Assembly: GCA_035325705.1 (NCBI GenBank)
Contig: DAOKZI010000007.1
Location: 121,715-185,714 of the forward strand
DNA: 64,000 bases
Direction: 5' to 3'
Origin: Ga0077536 sp035325705
Lineage (GTDB): Bacteria; Pseudomonadota; Gammaproteobacteria; Ga0077536
Shown: piece after piece, positions 1 to 12,903 of the stretch
How positions within the stretch are numbered: the stretch's first letter is position 1
How the letters are laid out: every line of letters begins with the position of its first letter
The notes under the pieces: generated by a model
The model's input: the letters and a program-made list of their open reading frames with translations, nothing else
Told to the model about the DNA's origin: nothing
Databases searched by the model: none
Translations under genes and position numbers: made by a program

Positions 1-90
1 CTAGCAGGCCGGCGCAGAGCGGGCGAGGGCGCGGGGCGCGAGTCGCCCGCGTTCACTTCTCGAGGCGCCCATCGGATCCGCACCGCGGCC

Positions 91-96
91 TATACT
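91..96 (+). promoter_or_regulatory. possible -10 box upstream of quinone oxidoreductase
   Basis: TATACT stands out in a GC-rich stretch 69 nt before the start codon at 166. No convincing -35 box is seen at the right distance, so this is only a candidate. Positions 1-90 hold no gene I can support; the window may start just after the end of a neighbouring gene. Confidence 0.25.
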
Positions 97-165
97 GCGG
101 GCCGTCGCCGCGCGTCTCGTCGCGCGCGGCGCCCATCCGCGTCAATCGAGGGAGAGAGTGTGCCG

Positions 166-1161
166 ATGAGCCTGCCGACCACCATGCCCGCCGTCGAGAT
201 CACGGCACCGGGCGGTCCCGAGGTCCTGCGTCCCGTCGAGCTGCCCTTGCCCGTGCTCGCCGAGGGCGAAGTGCTGGTCGAGGTCGCCGCGGCCGGCGTC
301 AATCGTCCCGACTGTCTGCAGCGCGCCGGGCTCTATCCGGTGCCGCCCGAAGCGAGCCCGCTGCCGGGTCTCGAGATCGCGGGCAAGGTCGTCGCGCTGG
401 GCCCGGGCGCGACGCGCTGGCAGCTCGGCGATCGCGTCGTCGCGCTGGTCCACGGCGGCGGCTATGCGGGCTACTGCCGGGCCCACGCGGCGCACTGCCT
501 GCCGTGGCCCGCAGGCCTGTCGGCCGTGGAGGCGGCGAGTCTGCCGGAGACCTGCTTCACGGTGCAGTACAACCTGTTCATGCGCGTGGGATTGAAGGCG
601 GGCGAAAACTGCCTCGTCCACGGCGGCAGCAGCGGCATCGGCGCCACCGCGATCCAGCTCGCAAAGGCCGCGGGCGCGCGCGTGCTGACCACGGCCGGCA
701 GCGCGGAGAAGCTGCGCTTCTGCAGCGAACTCGGCGCCGACGTCGTCATCGACTACAAGACCACCGACTGGCTCGAGGCCGTGCTGGCGGCGACGCAGAA
801 GCGCGGCGTCGACGTCGTGCTCGACATGGTCGCCGGGCCCTACGTCGAGAAGAACCTGCGCGCGCTCGCGCCGGACGGCCGCTATTCGATGATCGCCTTC
901 CTGCTCGGCGCCAAGGCCGAGGTCAACTTCGGCCACGTGCTCGGCAAACGCCTGACGATCACGGGCTCGACCCTGCGCCCGCAGTCGGTGGCGGCAAAGG
1001 CCGCGATCGCGCGCGAGGTCGAAGACAAAGTGTGGCCGCTCGTTGCCGCCGGCCGCTATCGCAGCCCGATCTACCGGACGTTTCCGCTGGCCGAGGCGGC
1101 CGCGGCGCATGCGCTGATGGAATCGAGCCGGCACATGGGGAAGATCGTCCTCACGCTGTGA
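166..1161 (+). CDS. NAD(P)H:quinone oxidoreductase, PIG3-like medium-chain reductase
   Basis: A zinc-free medium-chain dehydrogenase/reductase of the quinone oxidoreductase (PIG3/TP53I3-like) type, expected to reduce quinones or related carbonyls with NADPH in the cytosol. A GroES-like half (residues about 1-120) precedes a Rossmann half with the nucleotide-binding motif GGSSGIGATAIQLAKA near residue 152. No zinc-ligand cysteine cluster is visible. At 331 aa it has the family's usual length. ATG 166 is chosen because GGGAGAGAG lies about 8 nt upstream; an in-frame GTG at 160 is too close to that site. A 174-nt gap separates it from metK, so it is probably transcribed on its own. The physiological substrate cannot be read from the sequence. 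Confidence 0.9.
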   Translation: MSLPTTMPAVEITAPGGPEVLRPVELPLPVLAEGEVLVEVAAAGVNRPDCLQRAGLYPVPPEASPLPGLEIAGKVVALGPGATRWQLGDRVVALVHGGGYAGYCRAHAAHCLPWPAGLSAVEAASLPETCFTVQYNLFMRVGLKAGENCLVHGGSSGIGATAIQLAKAAGARVLTTAGSAEKLRFCSELGADVVIDYKTTDWLEAVLAATQKRGVDVVLDMVAGPYVEKNLRALAPDGRYSMIAFLLGAKAEVNFGHVLGKRLTITGSTLRPQSVAAKAAIAREVEDKVWPLVAAGRYRSPIYRTFPLAEAAAAHALMESSRHMGKIVLTL

Positions 1162-1204
1162 ATCCTGCGCGCGCGGCGGCAACGCACTCGCGGGGGAATT
1201 CCGG

Positions 1205-1210
1205 CATAAT
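1205..1210 (+). promoter_or_regulatory. possible -10 box of the metK transcript
   Basis: CATAAT lies in an otherwise very GC-rich intergenic stretch, about 125 nt before the metK start. No clear -35 partner is seen. The long leader (about 1217-1335) is GC-rich and repeats the string GCGACACGCG twice, but I find no consensus of a known SAM riboswitch in it. Confidence 0.3.
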
Positions 1211-1335
1211 TGCCGCCCGTCCGGCGCAGGCCGGGCCCCATCCGGTACTCTCGGCCCTCGCGACACGCGCCGCGCGCGACACGCGCGCGCAGGCCGGGAC
1301 CGGCTGCTGCCACATCAACCTGGAGGAGGCGCGGC

Positions 1336-2526
1336 GTGCGTTCTGCCCATCTATTCACCAGTGAATCCGTGTCCGAAGGCCATCCGGACAAAGTCTGCGA
1401 TCGCATTTCCGACGAAGTCGTCGACTGCTTCTTCCGCGAGGCCGAGGCCAGCGGGCTCGATACCGCCAAGGTGCGCGTCGCCTGCGAAACGCTCGCGACC
1501 ACCAACCGCGTCGTCATCGCCGGCGAGACGCGCGGCCCCAAGACCGTGACGCCGGATCTCCTCTCCCATCTCGCGCGCCTCGCGATCAGGGACATCGGCT
1601 ACGAGCAGGACGGCTTTCACTGGGAGCGCGCGCGCATCGAAGTGCTGCTGCACGGCCAGTCCGCGGACATCGCGCAGGGCGTGGATGCGGCCGCGAACAA
1701 GGACGAAGGCGCGGGCGATCAGGGCATCATGTTCGGCTACGCCTGCACCGAGACGCCCGAGTTGATGCCGGCGCCGCTGTACTACTCGCATCGCATCCTG
1801 CACCTGATGGCGCAGGCGCGTAAGAGCGGCGAGGCGAAGGCGCTCGGGCCGGACGCGAAGAGCCAGGTCACGATGCGCTACGAGCATGGCAAGCCGGTCG
1901 AGGCGACGCAGATCGTCGTCTCCACCCAGCATCTCGACGCGAGCCTGAGCTCGCAGGACGTGCGCGCGATCGTCGAGCCCTATGTGCGCAAGGCGCTGCC
2001 GGACGGCTGGATCACGGGCAAGACCGTGTGGCACGTGAACCCGACCGGCGCCTTCGTGATCGGCGGGCCGGACGGCGACTGCGGGCTCACCGGCCGCAAG
2101 ATCATCGTCGACACTTACGGCGGCGCCGCGCCGCACGGCGGCGGTGCGTTCTCGGGCAAGGATCCCTCCAAGGTCGATCGCTCCGCGGCCTATGCTTCGC
2201 GCTATCTCGCGAAGAACGTCGTCGCCGCGGGCCTCGCCGAGCGCTGCACGATCCAGCTCGCCTACGCGATCGGCGTCGCCAGGCCGCTGTCGCTCTACGT
2301 CGACCTGCACGGCACGGGCAAGATCGACGAGGCGAAGCTCGAAGTCGTGCTCGGCGAAGTGATGGATCTGACGCCGCGCGGCATCCGCACGCATCTGAAG
2401 CTCAACCGTCCGATCTACGCGCGCACCGCGGCCTATGGCCACTTCGGGCGCCCGGCCGAGGCCGACGGCGGCTTCTCCTGGGAGAAGACCGATCTGGCCG
2501 ACGCGCTGAAGCGCGCGCTGGCTTGA
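1336..2526 (+). CDS. metK: S-adenosylmethionine synthetase
   Basis: Makes S-adenosylmethionine from methionine and ATP in the cytosol. Family signatures are all present: GHPDKVCDRISD near residue 13, GAGDQGIMFGYA near residue 125 (ATP binding) and GGGAFSGKDPSKVDRSAAY near residue 268. The 396-aa length is close to the family's 380-400. The start is GTG 1336, preceded by a strong GGAGGAGG site (1322-1329); the open frame extends further upstream to 1210 but that part does not resemble MetK. ahcY follows after 88 nt, so synthesis of AdoMet and recycling of its product S-adenosylhomocysteine are adjacent, a common proteobacterial arrangement. Confidence 0.97.
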   Translation: MRSAHLFTSESVSEGHPDKVCDRISDEVVDCFFREAEASGLDTAKVRVACETLATTNRVVIAGETRGPKTVTPDLLSHLARLAIRDIGYEQDGFHWERARIEVLLHGQSADIAQGVDAAANKDEGAGDQGIMFGYACTETPELMPAPLYYSHRILHLMAQARKSGEAKALGPDAKSQVTMRYEHGKPVEATQIVVSTQHLDASLSSQDVRAIVEPYVRKALPDGWITGKTVWHVNPTGAFVIGGPDGDCGLTGRKIIVDTYGGAAPHGGGAFSGKDPSKVDRSAAYASRYLAKNVVAAGLAERCTIQLAYAIGVARPLSLYVDLHGTGKIDEAKLEVVLGEVMDLTPRGIRTHLKLNRPIYARTAAYGHFGRPAEADGGFSWEKTDLADALKRALA

Positions 2527-2614
2527 GACGCGCGGCACGCGCGGCCTTCGCCGCGCCGGCGGTGCGCCGCGTCGCGTCGAGCAACATTTGGACATATTGC
2601 GGAAGGCACAGCAC

Positions 2615-4072
<1,458 letters not shown>

Positions 4073-4078
4073 GCGCGA

Positions 4079-4112
4079 GCCGCGGGCCGGCGCAGTGCCG
4101 CCGGCCCGCGGC
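4079..4112 (+). terminator. perfect 14-bp hairpin after ahcY
   Basis: Left arm 4079-4092 and right arm 4099-4112 pair perfectly over 14 GC-rich bases around a 6-nt loop, 7 nt after the ahcY stop. No U-tract follows, so it is a stable RNA 3' end or attenuator rather than a textbook intrinsic terminator. The next gene starts only 16 nt after it. Confidence 0.5.
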
Positions 4113-4127
4113 GCGAGGACCGGCCCG

Positions 4128-4670
4128 ATGCTGAAGAACACGGCGGAACGCTACGGTCTCCTCACCAAGCTGCTGCACTGGATCATCGCGTTCTCGATCC
4201 TGGGCCTCATCTGGCTCGGGTGGTGGATGGTCGATCTGAGCTACTACGATCCCTGGTACCACAAATCGCTGAGCCTGCACCGCGTGCTGGGGCTCGCGGT
4301 GCTGGGCCTCGCCATCGTGATGCTGTTGTGGCAGCGCGTGTCGCGGCCGCCGGCCCTGCCGGCATCGATTCCGCGCGCCCAGCGGATCGCGGCGCACGCC
4401 GTGCATCATCTGCTGTTCCTGATGATGCTGCTGCTCCCGGTCACGGGCTATCTGATATCGACTTCCGCCGGTCAGGGCATCCCGGTCTACGATCTGTTCG
4501 AAGTGCCGGCGCTGCTGCGGGTGGACGAGGAGACGCGCGATCTCGTCATCGCCATCCATTACTATTGCGCCTACGGCACGGGCCTGCTCGCGGCGGTCCA
4601 CGCGGCGGCCGCGCTGAAGCATCAGTTCATCGACCGTGACGGTATCCTCGCCCGCATGATCTGGCGCTGA
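4128..4670 (+). CDS. cytochrome b561 family protein
   Basis: A small integral-membrane di-haem cytochrome of the prokaryotic b561 type, likely passing electrons between quinol and a periplasmic acceptor. Of the 180 residues, about four hydrophobic helices are visible. Candidate haem-ligand histidines sit in LLHW (H17), the YHKSLSLHR stretch (H45, H51), the HAVHHLLF segment, and AIHYYCAYGTG with a further H in AAVHAAAALKHQF. ATG 4128 fits the conserved N-terminus (LTKLLHW) seen in the family; an in-frame GTG at 4095 would fall in the hairpin after ahcY. The partner is unknown; nothing next to it suggests a specific pathway. Confidence 0.88.
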   Translation: MLKNTAERYGLLTKLLHWIIAFSILGLIWLGWWMVDLSYYDPWYHKSLSLHRVLGLAVLGLAIVMLLWQRVSRPPALPASIPRAQRIAAHAVHHLLFLMMLLLPVTGYLISTSAGQGIPVYDLFEVPALLRVDEETRDLVIAIHYYCAYGTGLLAAVHAAAALKHQFIDRDGILARMIWR

Positions 4671-4720
4671 GGGCCCGCGCCTCGCACCGGCCGCATCCTT
4701 CATCATCCGTTCGCATCGCC

Positions 4721-6097
4721 ATGGCGCTCCAACTGCACAATTCGCTCAGTCGTCGCAAGGAAGTCTTCGTGCCGGGCGATCCGGCCCGCGTCACGATGTA
4801 TGCCTGCGGCCCGACGGTGTACAACCCGCCGCATATCGGCAACGCGCGCGCGGCGGTCGTCTACGACGTGCTCTACCGCGTGCTGCAGCGGCATTACCCG
4901 CGAGTCGTATACGCCCGCAACATCACCGACGTCGACGACAAGATCAATCTCGCGGCCCGGGAAGAGGGCGTGCCGATCGCCCAGATCAGCGAGCGCTTCA
5001 CCGCGATCTACCACCGCGACATGGCGGCGCTGGGCGCGCTCGATCCCGTGATCGAGCCCAAGGCGACGGAGCACATCCCGCGCATGATCGCGATGATGGA
5101 GAAGCTGCTCGCGAGCGGGCACGCCTATGTCGCCGAAGGCCACGTGCTGTTCCACGTGCCGTCCTTCGCCGCGTACGGCCGCCTCGCCGGCCGTACGCGC
5201 GAGGAGATGATTGCCGGCGCGCGCGTCGAGGTCGCGCCGTTCAAGCGCGATCCGGCCGACTTCGTGATGTGGAAGCCTTCGCCGGACGAGCTTCCGGGCT
5301 GGGACAGTCCCTGGGGCCGCGGGCGCCCCGGCTGGCACATCGAGTGCTCCGCGATGATCGAGCAGCATCTGGGCGAGACCATCGACATCCACGGCGGCGG
5401 CAACGATCTGAAGTTCCCGCATCACGAGAACGAGATCGCGCAGGGCACTTGCGCGCACGGCGGCAAGCTCTACTGCCGGTACTGGGTGCACAACGGCTTC
5501 GTCGAGATCGACAGCGAGAAGATGTCGAAGTCGCTCGGCAACGTGCTGCTGGTGCAGAACCTGCTCCAGCGCTTCCCGGGCGAGGCGATCCGGCTCGCGC
5601 TGCTCAAAGGGCGCTACCGCGAGCCCATTGGCTGGAGCGAGAGCCTGATCGGCGACGCCAAGTCGCAGCTCGATCGCCTGTACGGCGCGCTGCGCCGGCT
5701 GCGCGAGCTCGCGCCGGTCGGTCCCTGCGTGCCGAACGAGGCCTTCGCCGCGGCGATGGACGACGATCTCAACAGCCCGCAGGCGCTCGCGGTGCTGATG
5801 GAACTCGTGACGCGCGCGAACGTCGCAACGGAAGAGGTCGAGCTCGGCCGGCTCAAGGCCGCGCTGCTCGGCGGGGGCTATGAGCTCGGTATCCTGCAGC
5901 AGGATCCCGAGCGCTGGTTTTCCTACGCCGCGACCGGCGCCGTCGACGTCGCGAAAGTCGAGGCGCTGATAGCGGCGCGCGCCGCGGCGCGCGCCGCTAA
6001 GAACTGGACCGAGGCCGACCGCCTGCGCGCCGAGCTCACTGCGCTCGGCGTGGTCATCGAGGACGGCGCCCAGGGCACGACCTGGCGCACCGCCTGA
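4721..6097 (+). CDS. cysS: cysteinyl-tRNA synthetase
   Basis: Class I aminoacyl-tRNA synthetase that charges tRNA-Cys. It carries the HIGH-type motif PPHIGNAR near residue 38, the KMSKSLGN motif near residue 267, and zinc ligands in MYACGPT, HIECSAM and the GGGNDLKFPHHENE region. The 458-aa length is normal. ATG 4721 directly precedes the conserved LxLxNSLSRRKEVF start of the family. sufE follows 27 nt later, probably in the same transcript; both deal with cysteine, but the link may be coincidental. Confidence 0.97.
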   Translation: MALQLHNSLSRRKEVFVPGDPARVTMYACGPTVYNPPHIGNARAAVVYDVLYRVLQRHYPRVVYARNITDVDDKINLAAREEGVPIAQISERFTAIYHRDMAALGALDPVIEPKATEHIPRMIAMMEKLLASGHAYVAEGHVLFHVPSFAAYGRLAGRTREEMIAGARVEVAPFKRDPADFVMWKPSPDELPGWDSPWGRGRPGWHIECSAMIEQHLGETIDIHGGGNDLKFPHHENEIAQGTCAHGGKLYCRYWVHNGFVEIDSEKMSKSLGNVLLVQNLLQRFPGEAIRLALLKGRYREPIGWSESLIGDAKSQLDRLYGALRRLRELAPVGPCVPNEAFAAAMDDDLNSPQALAVLMELVTRANVATEEVELGRLKAALLGGGYELGILQQDPERWFSYAATGAVDVAKVEALIAARAAARAAKNWTEADRLRAELTALGVVIEDGAQGTTWRTA

Positions 6098-6124
6098 GCG
6101 GCCCGCACTCACAGGAGGCATTGC

Positions 6125-6589
6125 ATGCAGGCATCGTCCGCACGACTCGGCGCCGCCGCCGATCTCCTCGCCGCGCAGGAAGAGATCGTCGACACCTTCA
6201 CGCTGCTCGAAGACTGGACCGATCGCTACCAGTACATCATCGATCTCGGCAAGCAGCTACCGCCGTTTCCCGAGGAATATAAGACCGAGGACTACCGCCT
6301 GAAGGGCTGCCAGTCGCAGGTGTGGATCAAGACCGATCTCGTCGACGGCCTGTTGCACATCCAGGCGATCAGCGACTCGGCGATCGTCTCCGGCCTGATC
6401 GCGCTGCTCCTGCGCGTCTACAACGACCGCCGCCCCGCCGACATCATCGCGACCCCGCCCGATTTCATCCGCCGCATCGAGCTCGAATCCCACCTCTCCC
6501 CGACCCGCAGCAACGGCCTGTCCGCGATGATCCAGCAAATCCGCCAGATGGCCGTCGAGGCTTTGGCGAAGTCGCATCGTGCCTCTTGA
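6125..6589 (+). CDS. sufE: SufE-family cysteine desulfurase sulfur acceptor
   Basis: SufE-type protein that takes the persulfide sulfur from a SufS/CsdA cysteine desulfurase for iron-sulfur cluster assembly. The acceptor cysteine is C62 in the conserved KGCQSQVW motif; downstream ADIIATPPDFIRRIELE and SPTRSNGL match the family. Length 154 aa, slightly longer than E. coli SufE (138) at the N-terminus. ATG 6125 has AGGAGG about 8 nt upstream. No sufS is visible in the window, so its desulfurase partner lies elsewhere or it serves a CsdA-like enzyme. Confidence 0.93.
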   Translation: MQASSARLGAAADLLAAQEEIVDTFTLLEDWTDRYQYIIDLGKQLPPFPEEYKTEDYRLKGCQSQVWIKTDLVDGLLHIQAISDSAIVSGLIALLLRVYNDRRPADIIATPPDFIRRIELESHLSPTRSNGLSAMIQQIRQMAVEALAKSHRAS

Positions 6590-6601
6590 AGGCGCTGGAC
6601 T

Positions 6602-6790
6602 GGCCACAGAGAACACCGAGAACACAGAAGGCGGATTGATCGGACCTGCGCCTCCGTGGCTCGATCACGACTATTGGCTACGGAGTCCTGACATACCCGA
6701 TCCCGGATTCGCTGCGCTCATCCGGGCTACAGCGGCGAGAGCTTCAGAGACTCTCTTTATCTTCTCCGTGTTCTCTGTGTTCTCGGTGGC
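6602..6790. repeat. 189-bp paired element with 9-nt-periodic inverted ends (copy 1)
   Basis: Left end 6602-6630 and right end 6761-6790 are inverted copies built from a 9-nt unit of the form CACMGAGAA repeated about three times. The interior contains a single inverted REP palindrome (6702-6730). A second element with the same ends and nearly the same length lies at 31239-31425. The element fills the gap between sufE and the convergent HD-GYP gene and encodes nothing convincing. Confidence 0.75.
6702..6730 (-). repeat. single REP palindrome, family A
   Basis: One inverted copy of the GTAGCCCGGATGAGC-type REP with its self-complementary core, nested inside the 189-bp paired element. Confidence 0.7.
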
Positions 6791-6802
6791 AAAAACGGGT
6801 CT

Positions 6803-8035
6803 TCAATCCTGCAACGAGTCCCAGATGCGCGCCATCTCCGCGTGCTCGCGGCGGAAGAGCTCGACGAGCTTGGGATCGAAGTGGGCGGCGGGATCGATGC
6901 GCTCGTCGCCGCGGGTGATGATCTCCACGCTCTTCGCGTGCGAGAAGGCCGGCTTGTACGGGCGCGCGGAGCGCAGGGCGTCGTAGACGTCCGCGAGCTG
7001 CACGATGCGGGCCGAGAGCGGAATCGCTGCGCCGGCGAGGCCGTGCGGATAGCCCGTGCCGTCCCATTTCTCGTGGTGATGGAGCGCGATCTCGGCGCCG
7101 AGCGCGAGGCGCGGCGAGGCGGCGAGGATGCGGTGGCCGTAGATCGTGTGGCGATCCATTTCGGCGCGTTCCTCCGCATCGAGACGGCCGCGCTTCTTCA
7201 GCACCGCCGAGTCGACGCTCATCTTGCCGACGTCGTGGAGCTGGGCCGAGTAGCGCAGCTCGTCGCACCAGGCGGACGGCATGCCGTAGCGCCTGGCGAG
7301 GAAATAGCTGTACTCGTTGACGCGCACGATGTGGTTGCCGGTCTCCTCGTCGTGGATCTCGGCGGCGCGGGCGAGCAGGCGTATCGAGAGCTGGAAAGCG
7401 TCCTCGGTCTCTTCCTGCAGCGCTGCGATGCGGCCGCGCTGGCGATCCAGCTCGCGATTGCGCTCGCGCAGCTTGAGGTTCTTGGCGCGGATCTCTTCCA
7501 CCATCTGCGCGCGCTCGATCGAGGAGCCGACGACGCGCGCGATCGGAGCGATCAGATCCTCGACCTCGCGCGGGAAGGGCACCGGCGTCCGGCGGCGGGG
7601 CGCGCGGCAGTTGATGAGCTGCACCACGCCGATCACCGCGCCGTCGTAGTTCTTCAGCGGAAAGCACAGCATCGAGCGCGTCTTGTAGTGGCGATGCTCG
7701 CGCGTCGGATCGAAGCGATAGGGGCTGCGCGCGGGAATCGCGTAGACGTCGTCGAGCCGGACCGTGCGCCCGCCGTGCGCGACATAGCCCGCGATCGTGC
7801 CGGGACCGATGGGGACGACGAAGTCCTGCCGCTGGACCTCGATCGCGTCGTTCTGGATCTGGGCGGGCTCGAGCCAGCGCTCGCGCCCGCGGCGGCGGAC
7901 GACGAAGATGGTGCCGGCTTCCGCCTTCGTCAGCCGCCGCGACTGCATCAGGATGCGGTCGAGCAGCTCGTCCAGCGACTGGCGGTGCTGCCCTTCGACG
8001 AACTCGAGGAATTCCAGTACCAGCCTGTCGCTCAC
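6803..8035 (-). CDS. GAF domain HD-GYP cyclic-di-GMP phosphodiesterase
   Basis: A 410-aa cytosolic sensor enzyme: a GAF domain (about residues 15-165), a short coiled linker (KNLKLRERNRELDRQRGR), then an HD-GYP domain (about 200-405). Catalytic signatures are complete: HDVGK at H267-K271, H-x-I-x-GH in RHTIYGHRIL, HHHEKWDGTGYP, and ADVYDAL. HD-GYP proteins degrade cyclic di-GMP; the GAF ligand is unknown. Start GTG 8035 (VSDRLVLEF) begins the region resembling the family; the frame stays open to 8161 but would run into the ileS promoter region. It is divergent from ileS, with no operon partner. Confidence 0.88.
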   Translation of the reverse strand: MSDRLVLEFLEFVEGQHRQSLDELLDRILMQSRRLTKAEAGTIFVVRRRGRERWLEPAQIQNDAIEVQRQDFVVPIGPGTIAGYVAHGGRTVRLDDVYAIPARSPYRFDPTREHRHYKTRSMLCFPLKNYDGAVIGVVQLINCRAPRRRTPVPFPREVEDLIAPIARVVGSSIERAQMVEEIRAKNLKLRERNRELDRQRGRIAALQEETEDAFQLSIRLLARAAEIHDEETGNHIVRVNEYSYFLARRYGMPSAWCDELRYSAQLHDVGKMSVDSAVLKKRGRLDAEERAEMDRHTIYGHRILAASPRLALGAEIALHHHEKWDGTGYPHGLAGAAIPLSARIVQLADVYDALRSARPYKPAFSHAKSVEIITRGDERIDPAAHFDPKLVELFRREHAEMARIWDSLQD

Positions 8036-8135
8036 CGCGGTGCTCCGGATGTCGTTCGACCGAGTCCTAGCATAGCGGGCGCCATGAGCGGCCGCAGCCG
8101 CGGCCGGGACGCACCGAGCCGCCCGAGCGCTGGGG

Positions 8136-8141
8136 TATAAT
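8136..8141 (+). promoter_or_regulatory. -10 box of ileS promoter
   Basis: A perfect TATAAT in a GC-rich region, 67 nt before the ileS start and divergent from the HD-GYP gene. A -35 hexamer is not obvious at 17 nt upstream. Confidence 0.5.
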
Positions 8142-8208
8142 CCCGCCCCATCGAACCCCAACGCTACACAGGCGGGCGGCGCCCGTCGCCCCGGCCGCCG
8201 GACCCCTC

Positions 8209-11397
<3,189 letters not shown>

Positions 11398-11436
11398 CGA
11401 AGCGCCGCTATCCACGCAGACGAGGGAGAACGAGAA

Positions 11437-12090
11437 ATGCACGACGGCACGACGAAGCCCGCGGCGCGGCGCCACGTCATAGGAGCTGCGGTCTGGCGCC
11501 GGGCGTTCGGCGCTTTCTTACTGATCGCCGGCAGTCTCGTCGCGCTCGCCGCGCAGACGCCCACGCAGCGCGTCGAGTCGTCGATCGCCGCGATCATCGA
11601 GGCCCTGCACGCCGAGGGCGCGAGTCGCGAAGAGAAGTGGCGGCGGATCGGCGCCATCATCGACGAGGGCTTCGATTTCCGTCGCATGTCGCAGAGCGTG
11701 CTGGCGCGGAACTGGCAGGCGGCGAGCAAGGAGGAGAAGCGCCAGTTCGTCGAGTTCTTCTCGCAGTATCTCGAAGAGACTTATCGCACGAAGATCGAAG
11801 CGCACACCAACCAGCACGTCGAGGTCGTGAAGGAAACGGTGCGCGGCGATCGCGCCGTCGTCGACACGGCGATCGTCACCGACACCACGCGCGTGCCGGT
11901 CTCCTACAAGCTGAAGAACAACGACGGCACCTGGTACGCCTACGACGTCGTCATCGAGGGCGTGAGCCTCGTCAACAACTATCGCAACACCTTCGACGCG
12001 ATCGTCAAGGCCGAAGGCATGGACGGCCTGCTGCGCGATCTCGAAGGCCGGATCGCGAAGCATCGGGCAGGGCGGGCCGCGGCGCCCTGA
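11437..12090 (+). CDS. MlaC-like phospholipid-binding protein (lone copy)
   Basis: A 217-aa exported protein of the MlaC/Ttg2D family, which ferries phospholipids across the periplasm between the outer-membrane MlaA complex and the inner-membrane MlaFEDB complex. The N-terminus carries a signal sequence (hydrophobic run AFGAFLLIAGSLVALAAQ). Family features include FDFRRMSQSVLARNW, FFSQYLEETY, VPVSYKLKNNDGTWYAYDV and VSLVNNYRNTF. It follows ileS by 39 nt and is convergent, across a REP array, with the second mlaC of the mlaFEDC operon; the two share the same pattern of motifs but differ clearly in sequence. Preceding GAGGGAGAACGAG supports the ATG at 11437. Confidence 0.87.
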   Translation: MHDGTTKPAARRHVIGAAVWRRAFGAFLLIAGSLVALAAQTPTQRVESSIAAIIEALHAEGASREEKWRRIGAIIDEGFDFRRMSQSVLARNWQAASKEEKRQFVEFFSQYLEETYRTKIEAHTNQHVEVVKETVRGDRAVVDTAIVTDTTRVPVSYKLKNNDGTWYAYDVVIEGVSLVNNYRNTFDAIVKAEGMDGLLRDLEGRIAKHRAGRAAAP

Positions 12091-12109
12091 GGCGGGGTCG
12101 AGCATCTTC

Positions 12110-12885
12110 GCGCCGAACCCCGGATTGCGCGCTGCGTGCTCCTTCCGGGCTACGCGAGACGGGCCCTCTCGTAGCCCGGGTGAGCGCAGCGAACCCGGGA
12201 TCGGCATCGAAGCACGGACGTCTCGATTCCCTCCGCGATGCGCTACGCCGCCTCTTCCGAGCTCACGAGCTCGCCGAGCGCCGAACCCCGGATTCGCTGC
12301 GCTCATCCGGGCTACAAGATCCGAGGCGGATTGAGTTTCTGCGCCGAACCCGGATTCCGCGCTGCGCGCTCCGGGCTACGCGAGACGAGCCCTCTCGTAG
12401 CCCGGGTGAGCGCAACGAACCCGGGATCGGCATCGAAGCACGGACGTGCTTCGATTTCCTCCGCGATGCGCTACGCCGCCTCTTCCGAGCTCACGGGCTC
12501 GCCGAGCGCCGAACCCCGGATTCGCTGCGCTCATCCGGGCTACAAGATCCGAGGCGGATTGAGTTTTTGCGCCGAACCCGGATTCCGCGCTGCGCGCTCC
12601 TTCCGGGTTACGCGAGGCGAGCTCTCTCGTAGCCCGGGTGAGCGCAGTGAACCCGGGATCGGCATCGAAGCACGGACGTGCTTCGATTCCCTCCGCGATG
12701 CGCTACGCCGCCTCTTCCGAGCTCTCTCGTAGCCCGGGTGAGCGCAGCGAACCCGGGATCGGCATCGAACTACGGACGTGCTTCGATTTCCTCCGCGATG
12801 CGCTACGCTGCCTCTTCCGAGCTCACGGGCTCGCCGAGCGCCGAACCCCGGATTCGCTGCGCTCATCCGGGCTACAAGATCCGGG
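12110..12885. repeat. tandem REP-containing array between two mlaC genes
   Basis: A GTAGCCCGGGTGAGCGCA-type REP starts at 12171, 12397, 12629 and 12729, each followed by a conserved spacer (GGATCGGCATCGAA...) and an inverted REP. Spacing is 226, 232 and 100 nt, so two near-complete units are followed by a truncated one. Short frames in this stretch are composed of repeat sequence and are not genes. The array lies exactly between two convergent stop codons (12090 and 12904). Confidence 0.85.
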
Positions 12886-12903
12886 TTGGACCGCGGGCTC
12901 GCC

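Noticed and set aside
142..1266. 374-aa minus-strand frame over the quinone oxidoreductase gene
   Set aside because: Shadow frame rich in Arg/Ala/His; the plus strand encodes a clear reductase with a ribosome-binding site.
2527..2614. Possible SAH riboswitch ahead of ahcY, or SAM riboswitch ahead of metK
   Set aside because: GC-rich leaders without the conserved cores that I can recognise. A covariance-model search would be decisive.
12110..12885. Possible CRISPR array
   Set aside because: The repeats are palindromic REPs in alternating orientation with conserved, not variable, spacers; no cas genes are present.
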